Assembly: GCF_021272345.1 (NCBI RefSeq)
Contig: NZ_JAJSDQ010000008.1
Location: 1-64,000 of the forward strand
DNA: 64,000 nt
Source of the DNA: Ornithinimicrobium sediminis
GTDB lineage: Bacteria; Actinomycetota; Actinomycetes; Actinomycetales; Dermatophilaceae
Reading direction: 5' to 3'
Below, in pieces: positions 15,384 through 23,908 of this stretch (positions are counted from its first letter, which is position 1; every line of letters starts with the position of its first letter). The position numbers and the translations under genes were made by a program. A model generated the notes under the pieces. It saw nothing but the letters and a program-made list of their open reading frames with translations. It was not told where the DNA came from and did not search any database.

Positions 15384-18283
15384 CCACCACCACGCCGCGC
15401 AGCGGGGGCCCGGCCCCCGGGCTCGCACCGGAGCCCGACTACGGCACTCCGGCGGTGCGTGGCGAGGCCACCGCCGGCGTCACCGTCGACGGCAGGCACG
15501 TGCAGGTGCCCCCGGGCACCTCGGTCATGCGCGCGGCTCGCGAGGCCGGCATCGAGATCCCCAAGCTGTGCGCCACCGACCGGCTCGCGGCGTTCGGCTC
15601 GTGCCGCCTGTGTGTGGTCGAGGTCGACGGCGCCAAGGGAGTGCCGGCATCCTGCACGACGCCCTGCGTCGACGGCATGGTCGTGCGCACCGACACCGAG
15701 CAGGTCCGCCAGGTCCGCCACGGGGTGATGGAGCTCTACCTGTCGGACCACCCGGCCGACTGCGCCGGGTGCGCCCGGGGCAGCTGTGAGATGCAGGACC
15801 TCGCCCGCAGGACGGGCGTCGCGCAGGTGCGCTACGGCCTCGTCGACACCCCGACGGCCACGCACGTCGACGGGGGTGCCGCGCGCGACGTGTCCAACCC
15901 CTACTTCGACTACGACCCACAGGCCTGCATCGTGTGCTCCCGCTGCGTGCGGGCCTGTGCCGACATCCAGGGCACGTTCGCGCTGACCGTGCAGGGGCGC
16001 GGGTTCGACGCGCGGATCGCCCCCGGCCCGACCGACTTCCTGGGCTCGGAGTGCGTCTCCTGCGGCGCCTGCGTGCAGGCCTGCCCGACCGACGCCCTGG
16101 TGGAGAAGTCGGTGGTGCAGCTCGGTATGCCGACGCGCGCGGTCGACACGACGTGTGCCTACTGCGGGGTGGGCTGCTCGTTCCGCGCCGAGGTGCAGGG
16201 CTCCGGGCCCGAGACGCGGGTGGTGCGGATGATGCCGAGCAAGGCCGGCGGCGCCAACGAGGGCCACTCGTGCGTCAAGGGCCGGTTCGCCTACGGCTAC
16301 GCCAACCATCCCGACCGGCAGATGCACCCCATGGTGCGCGACTCCATCGACCAGGAGTGGCGGGTGGTGTCGTGGGAGGAGGCCGTCACCAGGGTGGCCG
16401 ACGGCTTCCGTGCCGTGCAGGCCGAGCACGGCGTGGGCTCGATCGGCGGCATCTCCTCCTCGCGGTGCACCAACGAGGAGGTCTACGTCGTCCAGAAGAT
16501 GGTCCGGGCCGCCTTCGGCAACAACAACATCGACACCTGCGCCCGCGTCTGTCACAGCCCGACCGGCTACGGCCTGAGCCAGACCTTCGGCACCTCGGCC
16601 GGCACCCAGGACTTCGCGTCGGTCGACGAGACGGACGTGATGCTGCTCATCGGGGCCAACCCGACCGATGCCCACCCGGTGTTCGGCTCGCGGATGAAGA
16701 GACGGCTGCGACAGGGCGCCCAGATCATCATCGCCGACCCGCGGCGCATCGACCTGGTCCGCACGCCCCATGTCGAGGCGGCCCACCACCTGCCGCTGCT
16801 GCCCGGCAGCAACGTCGCGTTCATCAACGCCATGGCGCACACCATCGTCAGCGAGGGTCTGCACGACGAGCAGTTCCTGCGGGAGCGGTGCGAGGACGTG
16901 GAGGACTACCTGCAGTTCATCGTGCGCGAGGAGAACTCGCCCGAGACGACGGCCGAGGCGACCGGCATACCCCCCGAGCAGCTGCGCGCCGCGGCCCGGC
17001 TCTTCGCCGCCGCACCCAACGGCTCGATCTACTACGGGCTGGGGGTGACCGAGCACAGCCAGGGCTCGACGATGGTCATGGGCCTGGCCAACCTGGCGAT
17101 GGTCACCGGCAACATCGGGCGTCCGGGGGTGGGCGTGAACCCGCTGCGGGGACAGAACAACGTGCAGGGCTCGTGCGACATGGGCTCGTTCCCGCACGAG
17201 CTGCCGGGCTACCGGCACGTGGGCCTGGACGACGTGCGTGACATCTACGAGTCGCTGTGGCACGTCACGATCAGCCCCCAGCCGGGACTGCGCATCCCCA
17301 ACATGTTCGACGCGGCGATCGGGGGCACCTTCAAAGGGGTGTTCGTGCACGGCGAGGACATCGCCCAGTCCGACCCGAACCTGCACCACGTGCGTCAGGC
17401 GCTGACCTCGATGGACCTGGTGGTCGTGCAGGACCTCTTCCTCAACGAGACCGCGAAGTACGCCCACGTCTTCCTGCCGGGCAGCTCGTTCCTGGAGAAG
17501 GACGGCACGTTCACCAACGCCGAGCGGCGTCTCAACCGGGTGCGCCCGGTGATGCCGAGCCTGGTCGGCAAGGACGAGTGGCAGATCGTGTGCGACATCG
17601 CGACGGCGATGGGCTACCCGATGCACTACGAGAGCGCCGCGCAGATCATGGACGAGATCGCGGCCACCACGCCCACGTTCGCCGGCGTGTCGTTCGCACG
17701 GCTGGACGAGGAGGGCAGCATGCAGTGGCCGGTCAACGACAAGGCACCGCACGGCACCCCGACCATGCACGTCGACGGGTTCGTGCGCGGCAAGGGACGG
17801 CTGGTGCCGACGGTCTACGTGCCGACCACGGAGACGACGAACCGACGCTACCCGCTGGTCCTGACGACGGGGCGCATCCTCACGCAGTACAACGTCGGCG
17901 CCCAGACACGGCGCACGGCCAACTCCACCTGGCACCCCGAGGACGTCCTGGAGATGCATCCCGCCGACGCGCAGATGCGCGGCATCTCCACCGGTGACCG
18001 GGTGGAGCTGTCCAGCCGCGTCGGGGTCACCACGTTGACGGCACTGGTCAGCGACCGGATGCAGCCCGGCGTGGTCTACACGACCTTCCATCATCCGGTC
18101 AGCGGCACCAACGTGATCACCACGGAGAACTCCGACTGGGCGACCAACTGCCCGGAGTACAAGGTGACGGCCGTCCAGGTCGCGGTGGCGAACGCCGGCC
18201 GCGCCGACCTGGCCGCCAGGGCCGGCACCGACACGGTGGACCCGGTCGCCGGCGTGGCCGACGCGGAGGTGGCCCGCCGATGA
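15380..18283 (+). CDS. fdsA: NAD-dependent formate dehydrogenase alpha (catalytic molybdenum) subunit
   Basis: A 967-residue molybdopterin enzyme that oxidises formate to CO2. N-terminal 2Fe-2S ferredoxin domain (FGSCRLCVVEVDG), His-Cys NuoG-type cluster (SDHPADCAGCARGSCEMQ), two 4Fe-4S clusters (ACIVCSRCVRAC, ECVSCGACVQACP), then the 4Fe-4S/molybdopterin domain starting TTCAYCGVGCSF. The active-site residue in ARVCHSPTG is Cys391, encoded by TGT, so this is a Cys form, not selenoprotein. The C-terminal bis-MGD-binding domain includes TTGRILTQYN. It overlaps fdsB and fdsD by four bases. Confidence 0.93.
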   Translation: MTTTTPRSGGPAPGLAPEPDYGTPAVRGEATAGVTVDGRHVQVPPGTSVMRAAREAGIEIPKLCATDRLAAFGSCRLCVVEVDGAKGVPASCTTPCVDGMVVRTDTEQVRQVRHGVMELYLSDHPADCAGCARGSCEMQDLARRTGVAQVRYGLVDTPTATHVDGGAARDVSNPYFDYDPQACIVCSRCVRACADIQGTFALTVQGRGFDARIAPGPTDFLGSECVSCGACVQACPTDALVEKSVVQLGMPTRAVDTTCAYCGVGCSFRAEVQGSGPETRVVRMMPSKAGGANEGHSCVKGRFAYGYANHPDRQMHPMVRDSIDQEWRVVSWEEAVTRVADGFRAVQAEHGVGSIGGISSSRCTNEEVYVVQKMVRAAFGNNNIDTCARVCHSPTGYGLSQTFGTSAGTQDFASVDETDVMLLIGANPTDAHPVFGSRMKRRLRQGAQIIIADPRRIDLVRTPHVEAAHHLPLLPGSNVAFINAMAHTIVSEGLHDEQFLRERCEDVEDYLQFIVREENSPETTAEATGIPPEQLRAAARLFAAAPNGSIYYGLGVTEHSQGSTMVMGLANLAMVTGNIGRPGVGVNPLRGQNNVQGSCDMGSFPHELPGYRHVGLDDVRDIYESLWHVTISPQPGLRIPNMFDAAIGGTFKGVFVHGEDIAQSDPNLHHVRQALTSMDLVVVQDLFLNETAKYAHVFLPGSSFLEKDGTFTNAERRLNRVRPVMPSLVGKDEWQIVCDIATAMGYPMHYESAAQIMDEIAATTPTFAGVSFARLDEEGSMQWPVNDKAPHGTPTMHVDGFVRGKGRLVPTVYVPTTETTNRRYPLVLTTGRILTQYNVGAQTRRTANSTWHPEDVLEMHPADAQMRGISTGDRVELSSRVGVTTLTALVSDRMQPGVVYTTFHHPVSGTNVITTENSDWATNCPEYKVTAVQVAVANAGRADLAARAGTDTVDPVAGVADAEVARR

Positions 18284-18573
18284 GCCTGCAGGGGGGCTTC
18301 GAGGTCGACTCCGAGGCGCGGATGCACGAGCCACCGGAGATCCGCCTCGGCGGCGACGTCGCCCGAGCCTTCGCCCACTACCCGCCGGAGCGGGCGGCGC
18401 ACGAGATCGCCACCCACCTCCGCAAGTTCTGGGAGCCGCGGATGCGGGCCGCGGTCGTCGCGCGGGTCGCACAGGGCGACAGCCGGGTCGACCCGCTGCT
18501 GGCCGAGGCCGTGCGCCGCTACCTCGCGGGGGACATCGACTCCGGCGAGATCGCCGAGCCCTCAGGCGGCTGA
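18280..18573 (+). CDS. fdsD: Formate dehydrogenase delta subunit
   Basis: A 97-residue protein of the FdsD family, with conserved text IAKQF-like here as IATHLRKFWEPRMRAAV. In characterised FDHs it is needed for assembly or stability of the alpha subunit. It starts in a four-base overlap with fdsA and is followed by a GC hairpin that probably ends the operon. No fdsC/fdhD sulfurtransferase gene follows, so that maturation factor must be encoded elsewhere. Confidence 0.88.
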   Translation: MSLQGGFEVDSEARMHEPPEIRLGGDVARAFAHYPPERAAHEIATHLRKFWEPRMRAAVVARVAQGDSRVDPLLAEAVRRYLAGDIDSGEIAEPSGG

Positions 18574-18587
18574 GCGGCGACTCCTCC

Positions 18588-18605
18588 GGGCGGTCGTGAC
18601 CGCCC
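18588..18605 (+). terminator. Hairpin after fdsD
   Basis: A perfect eight-base inverted repeat, GGGCGGTC-GT-GACCGCCC, 15 bases after the fdsD stop. There is no T run, as is usual in actinobacteria. It probably terminates the formate dehydrogenase operon. Confidence 0.5.
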
Positions 18606-18679
18606 GTCCCCGGCTGCTCGTGCCACGGCGGGGAATGGTGGGTGGACGTGACCGGGTTCCGTGCGCGAACCGAGACCTC

Positions 18680-18695
18680 GGTGACGCATCTCACA
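18680..18695. promoter_or_regulatory. CRP/FNR-like palindrome in front of the redox cluster
   Basis: GGTGA-CGCATC-TCACA matches the CRP-type consensus TGTGA-N6-TCACA at nine of ten positions. It lies 15 bases before the ATG at 18710 and touches the AAGGAG ribosome binding site. That location suits repression, or a promoter with a very short leader. Confidence 0.4.
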
Positions 18696-18709
18696 AAGGA
18701 GAAGGAACC

Positions 18710-19162
18710 ATGAGCACGACGACTGCTTCGAGGATGTCGCTGAACAGCACCACCCTGGTTCACGGGGTGGCCGGAGGGTTGGCCGGAGGTGTGGTCTTCG
18801 GGGTGCTGATGCAGATGATGGACATGATGCCGATGGTCGCCATGCTGGTGGGCTCGGAGGCTGTGGCTGTGGGCTGGGTCGTGCACCTGGCGATCTCCGC
18901 CTTCATCGGAGCGGCGTTCGTGGTGCTGCTGGGCGCCAGGGTCAGCTCCCTGGGCACCGGCCTGGGCCTGGGGGTGGCCTGGGGCCTGGTCTGGTGGGTG
19001 CTGGGTGCGCTGGTCGCGATGCCGGCCCGGTTGGGCATGCCGCTGTTCGAGATCAACGACATGAGCCTGCAGAGCCTGATGGGCCACGTGGTCTTCGGTG
19101 CGGTGCTCGGGGCAGTGGTGGCCGTCATGGGTGGCCGCGGACGCACCGGCACGGACGCGTAG
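18710..19162 (+). CDS. Small membrane protein with Met-rich segment, function unknown
   Basis: A 150-residue protein with about four hydrophobic segments (residues about 17-35, 40-60, 65-85, 125-145). The second region contains a cluster of methionines, VLMQMMDMMPMVAMLV. Glycines are frequent at helix faces. The family is not recognised. AAGGAG precedes the ATG with good spacing. The stop overlaps the GTG of the thioredoxin-like lipoprotein gene, so it probably belongs to the same operon and may act with it at the membrane. Met clusters can bind copper, but that is only a suggestion. Confidence 0.7.
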   Translation: MSTTTASRMSLNSTTLVHGVAGGLAGGVVFGVLMQMMDMMPMVAMLVGSEAVAVGWVVHLAISAFIGAAFVVLLGARVSSLGTGLGLGVAWGLVWWVLGALVAMPARLGMPLFEINDMSLQSLMGHVVFGAVLGAVVAVMGGRGRTGTDA

Positions 19163-19764
19163 TGGCACCGGGCCGGCGGCCCGGCCGCGTCGCGGGTGCC
19201 GCCGTGGCGCTGTGGGGCGGCGCCCTGGTGCTCGCTGCCTGCTCCGGGGTGGAGACCCCAGCGCCAGGCGCCGGATCGCCGACCGGGTCGGAGCCGCCGG
19301 CAGGGGAGCAGGCCACGGACGTCTCCGCAGCGGCAGTCGACCCGGGGCCGGCCGTGCCGGCACTGGAAGGGCAGACCCTGGACGGGACGGACCTCGACCC
19401 GGCGTCGGTGACCGGCCGGTCGGTGCTGCTGTGGTTCTGGGCTCCGTGGTGCGTGGTGTGTCGGGCGGAGGCTCCCACGGTGCTGGAGATGGCCGAGGAG
19501 CTCGAGGACGAGGTGACGGTCGTCGGGGTGGCCGGCCGGGGCACTGTCGAGGAGATGCAGGCGTTCGTCGACGACACCGGGACCGCGGGCCTGACCCACG
19601 TGGCCGACGTCGACGGCGCGACCTGGCGGGACTTCGGCGTGGTGGCCCAGCCGGCCTTCGCGTTCGTCACCCCTGAGGGCGGACGTGAGGTGTTCGTGGG
19701 GGCGCTGGACGAGGACGACCTGCGCGCGTTCGTGCAGGGCGCGACGGGTGAGGACGGAGGGTGA
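19162..19764 (+). CDS. Thioredoxin-like (TlpA/ResA type) lipoprotein
   Basis: A 200-residue exported thiol-disulfide protein. It begins with a basic N-terminus, a hydrophobic stretch and a lipobox (LVLAACS), then a Pro/Gly/Ala linker up to about residue 65. The thioredoxin fold carries the active site WFWAPWCVVCRAEAP (C-x2-C), and a cis-Pro region (VAQPAFAFVTP) follows. It acts on the outer face of the membrane, reducing or oxidising partner cysteines. The GTG start overlaps the stop of the membrane protein gene, and the gene ends in a GTGA overlap with the DUF3179 gene. Confidence 0.85.
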   Translation: MAPGRRPGRVAGAAVALWGGALVLAACSGVETPAPGAGSPTGSEPPAGEQATDVSAAAVDPGPAVPALEGQTLDGTDLDPASVTGRSVLLWFWAPWCVVCRAEAPTVLEMAEELEDEVTVVGVAGRGTVEEMQAFVDDTGTAGLTHVADVDGATWRDFGVVAQPAFAFVTPEGGREVFVGALDEDDLRAFVQGATGEDGG

Positions 19765-21005
19765 GGACGATGCGACGCAGGAGGCAGGTGACGGTGCTGC
19801 TGGTCGGGGCCGCGCTGCTCACGGCCTGTGCGCCCGCCGGCGACGACGGCACCGGCGTGTCGGGTGAGCAGTCCGCGGCGGACGGTGACGCGCCATCGGC
19901 GGAGCCGGGCGGGTCGGTCGTGCTGGAGGAGGTGGAGCAGTCTGCGCAGCTCGACGTCCCCTCGGCGTTGACCGACCCCGTCGACCCGGCGCTGCCTGCG
20001 CCGGTGGTCGACGTGGACCGGATCCGTTCCGGGGGGCCGCCACCGGACGGGATCCCGGCCATCGACGAGCCGCGCTTCGAGCCGGCGTCACAGGTGGAGT
20101 GGCTGGACGAGCGGGAGCCGGTGCTGGCGCTGGACCTGGCGGGGCAGTCGCGCGCCTACCCGGTGCAGGTGCTGACCTGGCACGAGATCGTGAACGACAC
20201 GGTGGGTGGTGTGCCGGTGGCGGTGACCTACTGCCCCCTGTGCAACTCCGCCCTGGCGTTCGAGCGTGAGCTGGACGACCACCTCGTCACGTTCGGCACC
20301 TCGGGCAGCCTGTACAACTCCGCACTGGTCATGTACGACCGGCAGACCGAGTCGCTGTGGTCCCAGATCGAGGGACGGGCGATCGCCGGTGAGCTGACCG
20401 GCACCGAGCTGGAGCGAGTCCCGGTCGCGACGGTGCCCTGGTCCACCTGGGTGGAGGCCAACCCCGAGGGCTGGGTGCTGAGCCGGCCGACAGGCACCGG
20501 GCGCGACTACGGACGCAACCCCTACGTGGGCTACGACGAGGCGGCCTCCGAGCCCTTCCTCTACGACGGGGAGAGCGACCCGCGGCTGCCTCCCAAGGAG
20601 CGGGTGGTGGCCTTCCCGGACGCGCAGGAGGCCCTCGCGGTGCGGCTCGCCGACGTGGCGGAGCAGGGGGCCGTCACGGTGCCGTTGGACGGGGCCGAGG
20701 TCCTCCTGGTCGCGGGGGGTGGACTGGCATCCAGCCTGGACACCTCCGCGATCGCGGACGGCGCCGAGGTCGCCGCCACCGGGGCCTTCTCGACGGTCGT
20801 CGACGAGCGTGACCTGAGCTTCGTCGCCGACCCCGACGGAGACGGTGCCAGGGACGAGCAGACCGGCACCCACTGGGACGTCCTCGGCAGAGGCAGCGAC
20901 GGGCCGCTGGCCGGTCGCCAGCTCGAGAGCGTGCCGCACGTGGACACCTTCTGGTTCGCCTGGGCTGCCTTCCGTCCCGAGGCCACCATCTGGTCAGGAC
21001 CCTGA
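19761..21005 (+). CDS. DUF3179 domain lipoprotein
   Basis: A 414-residue exported lipoprotein (basic start, lipobox LLTAC at about residue 23, then an acidic/Gly linker) with a DUF3179 domain from about residue 95 to the C-terminus. Conserved features are YPVQVLTWHEIVND, VTYCPLCNSALAF with a C-x2-C, and LYNSALVMYDRQTESLWSQ. The family function is not established; the Cys, His and Trp pattern suggests a metal or thiol site. It is translationally coupled to the thioredoxin-like gene, so its CPLC pair is a natural substrate for that protein. The start is GTG 19761 or ATG 19770. Its 3' end overlaps the convergent ccdA-like gene by 12 bases. Confidence 0.82.
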   Translation: MRTMRRRRQVTVLLVGAALLTACAPAGDDGTGVSGEQSAADGDAPSAEPGGSVVLEEVEQSAQLDVPSALTDPVDPALPAPVVDVDRIRSGGPPPDGIPAIDEPRFEPASQVEWLDEREPVLALDLAGQSRAYPVQVLTWHEIVNDTVGGVPVAVTYCPLCNSALAFERELDDHLVTFGTSGSLYNSALVMYDRQTESLWSQIEGRAIAGELTGTELERVPVATVPWSTWVEANPEGWVLSRPTGTGRDYGRNPYVGYDEAASEPFLYDGESDPRLPPKERVVAFPDAQEALAVRLADVAEQGAVTVPLDGAEVLLVAGGGLASSLDTSAIADGAEVAATGAFSTVVDERDLSFVADPDGDGARDEQTGTHWDVLGRGSDGPLAGRQLESVPHVDTFWFAWAAFRPEATIWSGP

Positions 21006-21848
21006 GGCCCGGGCCGACCGCCGACGGGCCACCACGCGTGCGGCGCCGACGACGGCCAGCACGGCCGCACAGACCAGCAGCACCCACCACGGTCCGACCG
21101 AGGAGACCGCCTGGGAGGCCCGCGCGGACAGGGTGGCGACCCAGACCACCGGACCGGCCGGCACCGGCTCACCGGTGAAGGTGCGCCACTCGACCCATCC
21201 GAACCACACGACATACGCGCCCGCCACCAGCACCAGGACCCCGGAGACACGGCTCACGTAACGGGTCCACGACCGCAACCGGCCGCCGGCCGCCTGTCCC
21301 GCCAGACCGACGACGAGGGCCAGGGTGGTGAGCACCGCACCCATGCCCGCGGCATACGCCAGCATCGCGCCCACACCCAGCAGCGGGCCGGCATCCGGAG
21401 CCGCGAAGACGGACATGACGGCAGCGAGGAAGACCGGCAGGGTGCACGACAGCGAGACGGTGGCATAGACGACCCCGTATGCCGTCATGCCCGCGAACGA
21501 GTCGCTCACCGTGAGGCGTGCACGCGGCACCCGCACCGACACCTCACGACCGGTCACCAGCCAGCCGCCGAGGCCCAGCAAAAGCACCCCGGAGGCGATC
21601 GTGACCACGCTCAGCCACGGGCCCAGCGACACCGAGAGAGCGGCGACGAGCGCGCCGACCACGCCGAACACCGCGACGAAGCCGACCGTCACCGCAGCTC
21701 CGACCACGAGTGCACGGCCGACCGCGGAGCGGCGCGAGCCCCGGTCGCCCACGAACACCGCCAGGTAGGTCGGCAGCAGGGCGAAGCCGCACGGGTTGAA
21801 CGCCGCCACCAGCCCGGCCGTCAGCGCCAGGGCGATCTCGGGTCTCAC
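20994..21848 (-). CDS. CcdA-like cytochrome c biogenesis/thiol electron carrier membrane protein
   Basis: A 284-residue polytopic membrane protein of the CcdA/DsbD-beta family, with six or more hydrophobic segments. The two signature cysteines are in FNPCGFALLPTYLA and in SLSCTLPVFLAA. These shuttle electrons from cytoplasmic thioredoxin to an extracytoplasmic thioredoxin-like protein. The thioredoxin-like lipoprotein convergently encoded next to it is the obvious partner. The GTG start at 21848 has only a weak ribosome binding site. An extra C-terminal helix pair extends beyond the minimal family length. Confidence 0.85.
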   Translation of the reverse strand: MRPEIALALTAGLVAAFNPCGFALLPTYLAVFVGDRGSRRSAVGRALVVGAAVTVGFVAVFGVVGALVAALSVSLGPWLSVVTIASGVLLLGLGGWLVTGREVSVRVPRARLTVSDSFAGMTAYGVVYATVSLSCTLPVFLAAVMSVFAAPDAGPLLGVGAMLAYAAGMGAVLTTLALVVGLAGQAAGGRLRSWTRYVSRVSGVLVLVAGAYVVWFGWVEWRTFTGEPVPAGPVVWVATLSARASQAVSSVGPWWVLLVCAAVLAVVGAARVVARRRSARASGS

Positions 21849-22022
21849 GACGTGACCGTCCCGGCGGGCAGGGCAGGGACCAGCGCGAGGGTGCTCGCGG
21901 GCGGCCGTGACATCCTGACCCTTCCTGGTGGACCGTTCGACGAGCGGAACCCGGTCAGGCACCCGCCCCATTCCACCAAGGGTGCTCGACGTCGTCGTGA
22001 CCCGCTGCGCCCGACGGGCGCA

Positions 22023-22037
22023 GGGACCTTCGGCCCT
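22023..22037. promoter_or_regulatory. DosR-like imperfect dyad upstream of the acyl-CoA/2-oxo acid operon
   Basis: GGGACCTTCGGCCCT has the GGGAC...GNCCC layout of DosR/DevR-type hypoxia sites in actinobacteria. It is 36 bases before the ATG at 22073. A second hairpin, CTGCGCCC-GAC-GGGCGCAG-like, lies just upstream (about 22005-22023). The rest of the interval 21849-22072 shows no gene. Confidence 0.35.
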
Positions 22038-22072
22038 GGCCGCCGGGCTCGGTGCCCGGCAGTGTGGTCCCT

Positions 22073-23908
22073 ATGGGCGAGACACAGATGTCACGCGGTG
22101 GGTCGGGGCCGGACGGGCTGGGGGAGCGGCCGCCGGTCGTGCATGTCCCCAGGAGGGCTCCCCTGGTCGGTGACTACGAGCAGCGACGCAGGAGCTTCAC
22201 CTGGGAGGAGGCCCGTGGGTGGCTCGAGGGGCTGCCCGGTGGTGGGATCAACATCGCGCACGAGGCGGTGGACCGGCACGCACACAGTGAGCTCGCCGAC
22301 ACCGTGGCGCTGCGGTTCCTCAGCCGCACCGAACCCACGAGCGAGCTGACCTACGCCGACCTGGCACGGCTCAGTGACGTGGCCGCCGTGGCGCTGCGCG
22401 AGCTCGGGGTCGAGCGGGGTGACCGGGTCTGCACGCTGCTGCCGCGCTCGCCCGAGCTCTACCTCACCGCCCTCGGCACGCTCAAGGCGGGCGCGGTCTA
22501 CTGTCCGCTCTTCCCGGCCTTCGGCACCGAGCCGGTGCGCCAGCGGCTGGAGCTCGGCAGCGTCCGGGTGCTCGTCACCGACACCCTGTCCTACACCCGC
22601 AAGGTCGCCGCGGTCCGTGACCGGCTCCCCGGGCTGCGCGTGGTGCTGCTCGTCGACGCCCCCGAGCAGGGCAGCGACGAGGGCGGCACGGTGCCGTGGG
22701 CCACGGTGATGGCCGACGCCGCCCGGGTCGTCGAGCGCGACGGCTTCACCATCGCGGCCACGGCACCGGAGGACCCCGCGCTGCTGCACTTCACCAGCGG
22801 GACCACCGGCCGGCCCAAGGGCGCCGTCCACGTGCACGAGGCTGTCGTGGCGCACCACGCGACCTCGCGTTTCTGCCTCGACCTCGCGCCAGGTGACACC
22901 TACTGGTGCACGGCCGACCCGGGCTGGGTGACCGGCACGTCGTACGGCATCATCGGTCCGCTGACCTGCGGGGTCACGGTCGTGACCGACTCGGCCGACT
23001 TCGACGCCCGGCGCTGGTGGTCGATCCTGCAGGACCAGCGCATCTCGGTCTTCTACACCGCGCCCACCGCCTTGCGCATGCTCATGCGCAAGGGCGCGGC
23101 GCTGGCCCGTGAGCACGACCTGTCAGCGCTGCGCCACGTCGTCAGCGTCGGTGAGCCGCTCAACCCCGAGGCCGTGGTCTGGGGCACCGAGGCCTTCGGC
23201 ATGCCGGTGCACGACACCTGGTGGCAGACCGAGACGGGCGCCATCATGGTGAGCAACTACCCGGGGATGCCGGTGCGCCCGGGCTCGATGGGCCGCCCCG
23301 TGCCGGGGGTGGAGGTGGGCATCCTGGCGCGCGGGGAGGACGGGCGTGCGGCCGTGGTCGACGGGCACGTGCACGAGGTGTCGGAGGCGGGCGGCCTGGG
23401 CGAGCTCGCCCTGCGACCGGGCTGGCCCTCCATGTTCCGCGGCTACCTCGGGGAGCCCGAGCGCTATGCACGGGCCTTCGCCGACGGCTGGTACCTCACG
23501 GGCGACCTGGCCCGGCGCGACGGCGACGGCTACCTGTGGTTCGTCGGCCGTGCCGACGACGTCATCAAGTCGGCGGGCCACCTCATCGGCCCCTTCGAGG
23601 TCGAGAGCGCGCTGATGGAGCATCCAGCGGTCGCCGAGGTGGGGGTCATCGGCAAGCCCGACCCGCTGGCGGGGGAGATCGTCAAGGCCTTCGTGACGCT
23701 CAAGGCCGAGCACGAGCCCACCGAGGCGCTGCGTCGCGAGCTCATCGTCTTCGGCCGCAGACGGCTGGGGTCGGTGGCACCGCGGGAGGTCGAGTTCGAC
23801 GAGCATCTCCCGCACACCCGGAGCGGCAAGGTGATGAGACGGCTGCTGAAGGCACGGGAGCTGGGGCTGCCCGAGGGCGACCTGTCCACGGTGGAGCACC
23901 CGTCATGA
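22073..23908 (+). CDS. Acetyl-CoA synthetase-like AMP-forming acyl-CoA ligase
   Basis: About 611 residues. The ANL adenylation motifs are present in order: [15 protein letters not shown] (P-loop), [14 protein letters not shown] (ACS-type), [28 protein letters not shown], the hinge [14 protein letters not shown] and the catalytic Lys region RSGKVMRR. This combination is typical of acetate-CoA ligases, with propionate also possible. The start is chosen at ATG 22073; an ATG at 22088 is also possible and neither has a strong ribosome binding site. It is first in a run of five overlapping genes with a 2-oxo acid dehydrogenase and an acyl carrier protein. A ligase in such an operon may salvage free acyl acid into acyl-CoA. 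Confidence 0.85.
   Translation: MGETQMSRGGSGPDGLGERPPVVHVPRRAPLVGDYEQRRRSFTWEEARGWLEGLPGGGINIAHEAVDRHAHSELADTVALRFLSRTEPTSELTYADLARLSDVAAVALRELGVERGDRVCTLLPRSPELYLTALGTLKAGAVYCPLFPAFGTEPVRQRLELGSVRVLVTDTLSYTRKVAAVRDRLPGLRVVLLVDAPEQGSDEGGTVPWATVMADAARVVERDGFTIAATAPEDPALLHFTSGTTGRPKGAVHVHEAVVAHHATSRFCLDLAPGDTYWCTADPGWVTGTSYGIIGPLTCGVTVVTDSADFDARRWWSILQDQRISVFYTAPTALRMLMRKGAALAREHDLSALRHVVSVGEPLNPEAVVWGTEAFGMPVHDTWWQTETGAIMVSNYPGMPVRPGSMGRPVPGVEVGILARGEDGRAAVVDGHVHEVSEAGGLGELALRPGWPSMFRGYLGEPERYARAFADGWYLTGDLARRDGDGYLWFVGRADDVIKSAGHLIGPFEVESALMEHPAVAEVGVIGKPDPLAGEIVKAFVTLKAEHEPTEALRRELIVFGRRRLGSVAPREVEFDEHLPHTRSGKVMRRLLKARELGLPEGDLSTVEHPS

Noticed and set aside
16541-16560. Selenocysteine in formate dehydrogenase
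   Set aside because: The active-site codon is TGT (Cys391), and no in-frame TGA occurs in fdsA.
15089-19363. Very long open frame on the minus strand opposite fdsB-fdsA-fdsD
   Set aside because: It lies opposite clearly recognised formate dehydrogenase genes, has no known domains and is a by-product of high-GC codon use. The same holds for long antisense frames opposite the Rhs gene (such as 32632-35532 and 35752-38349), cbs and aceE.
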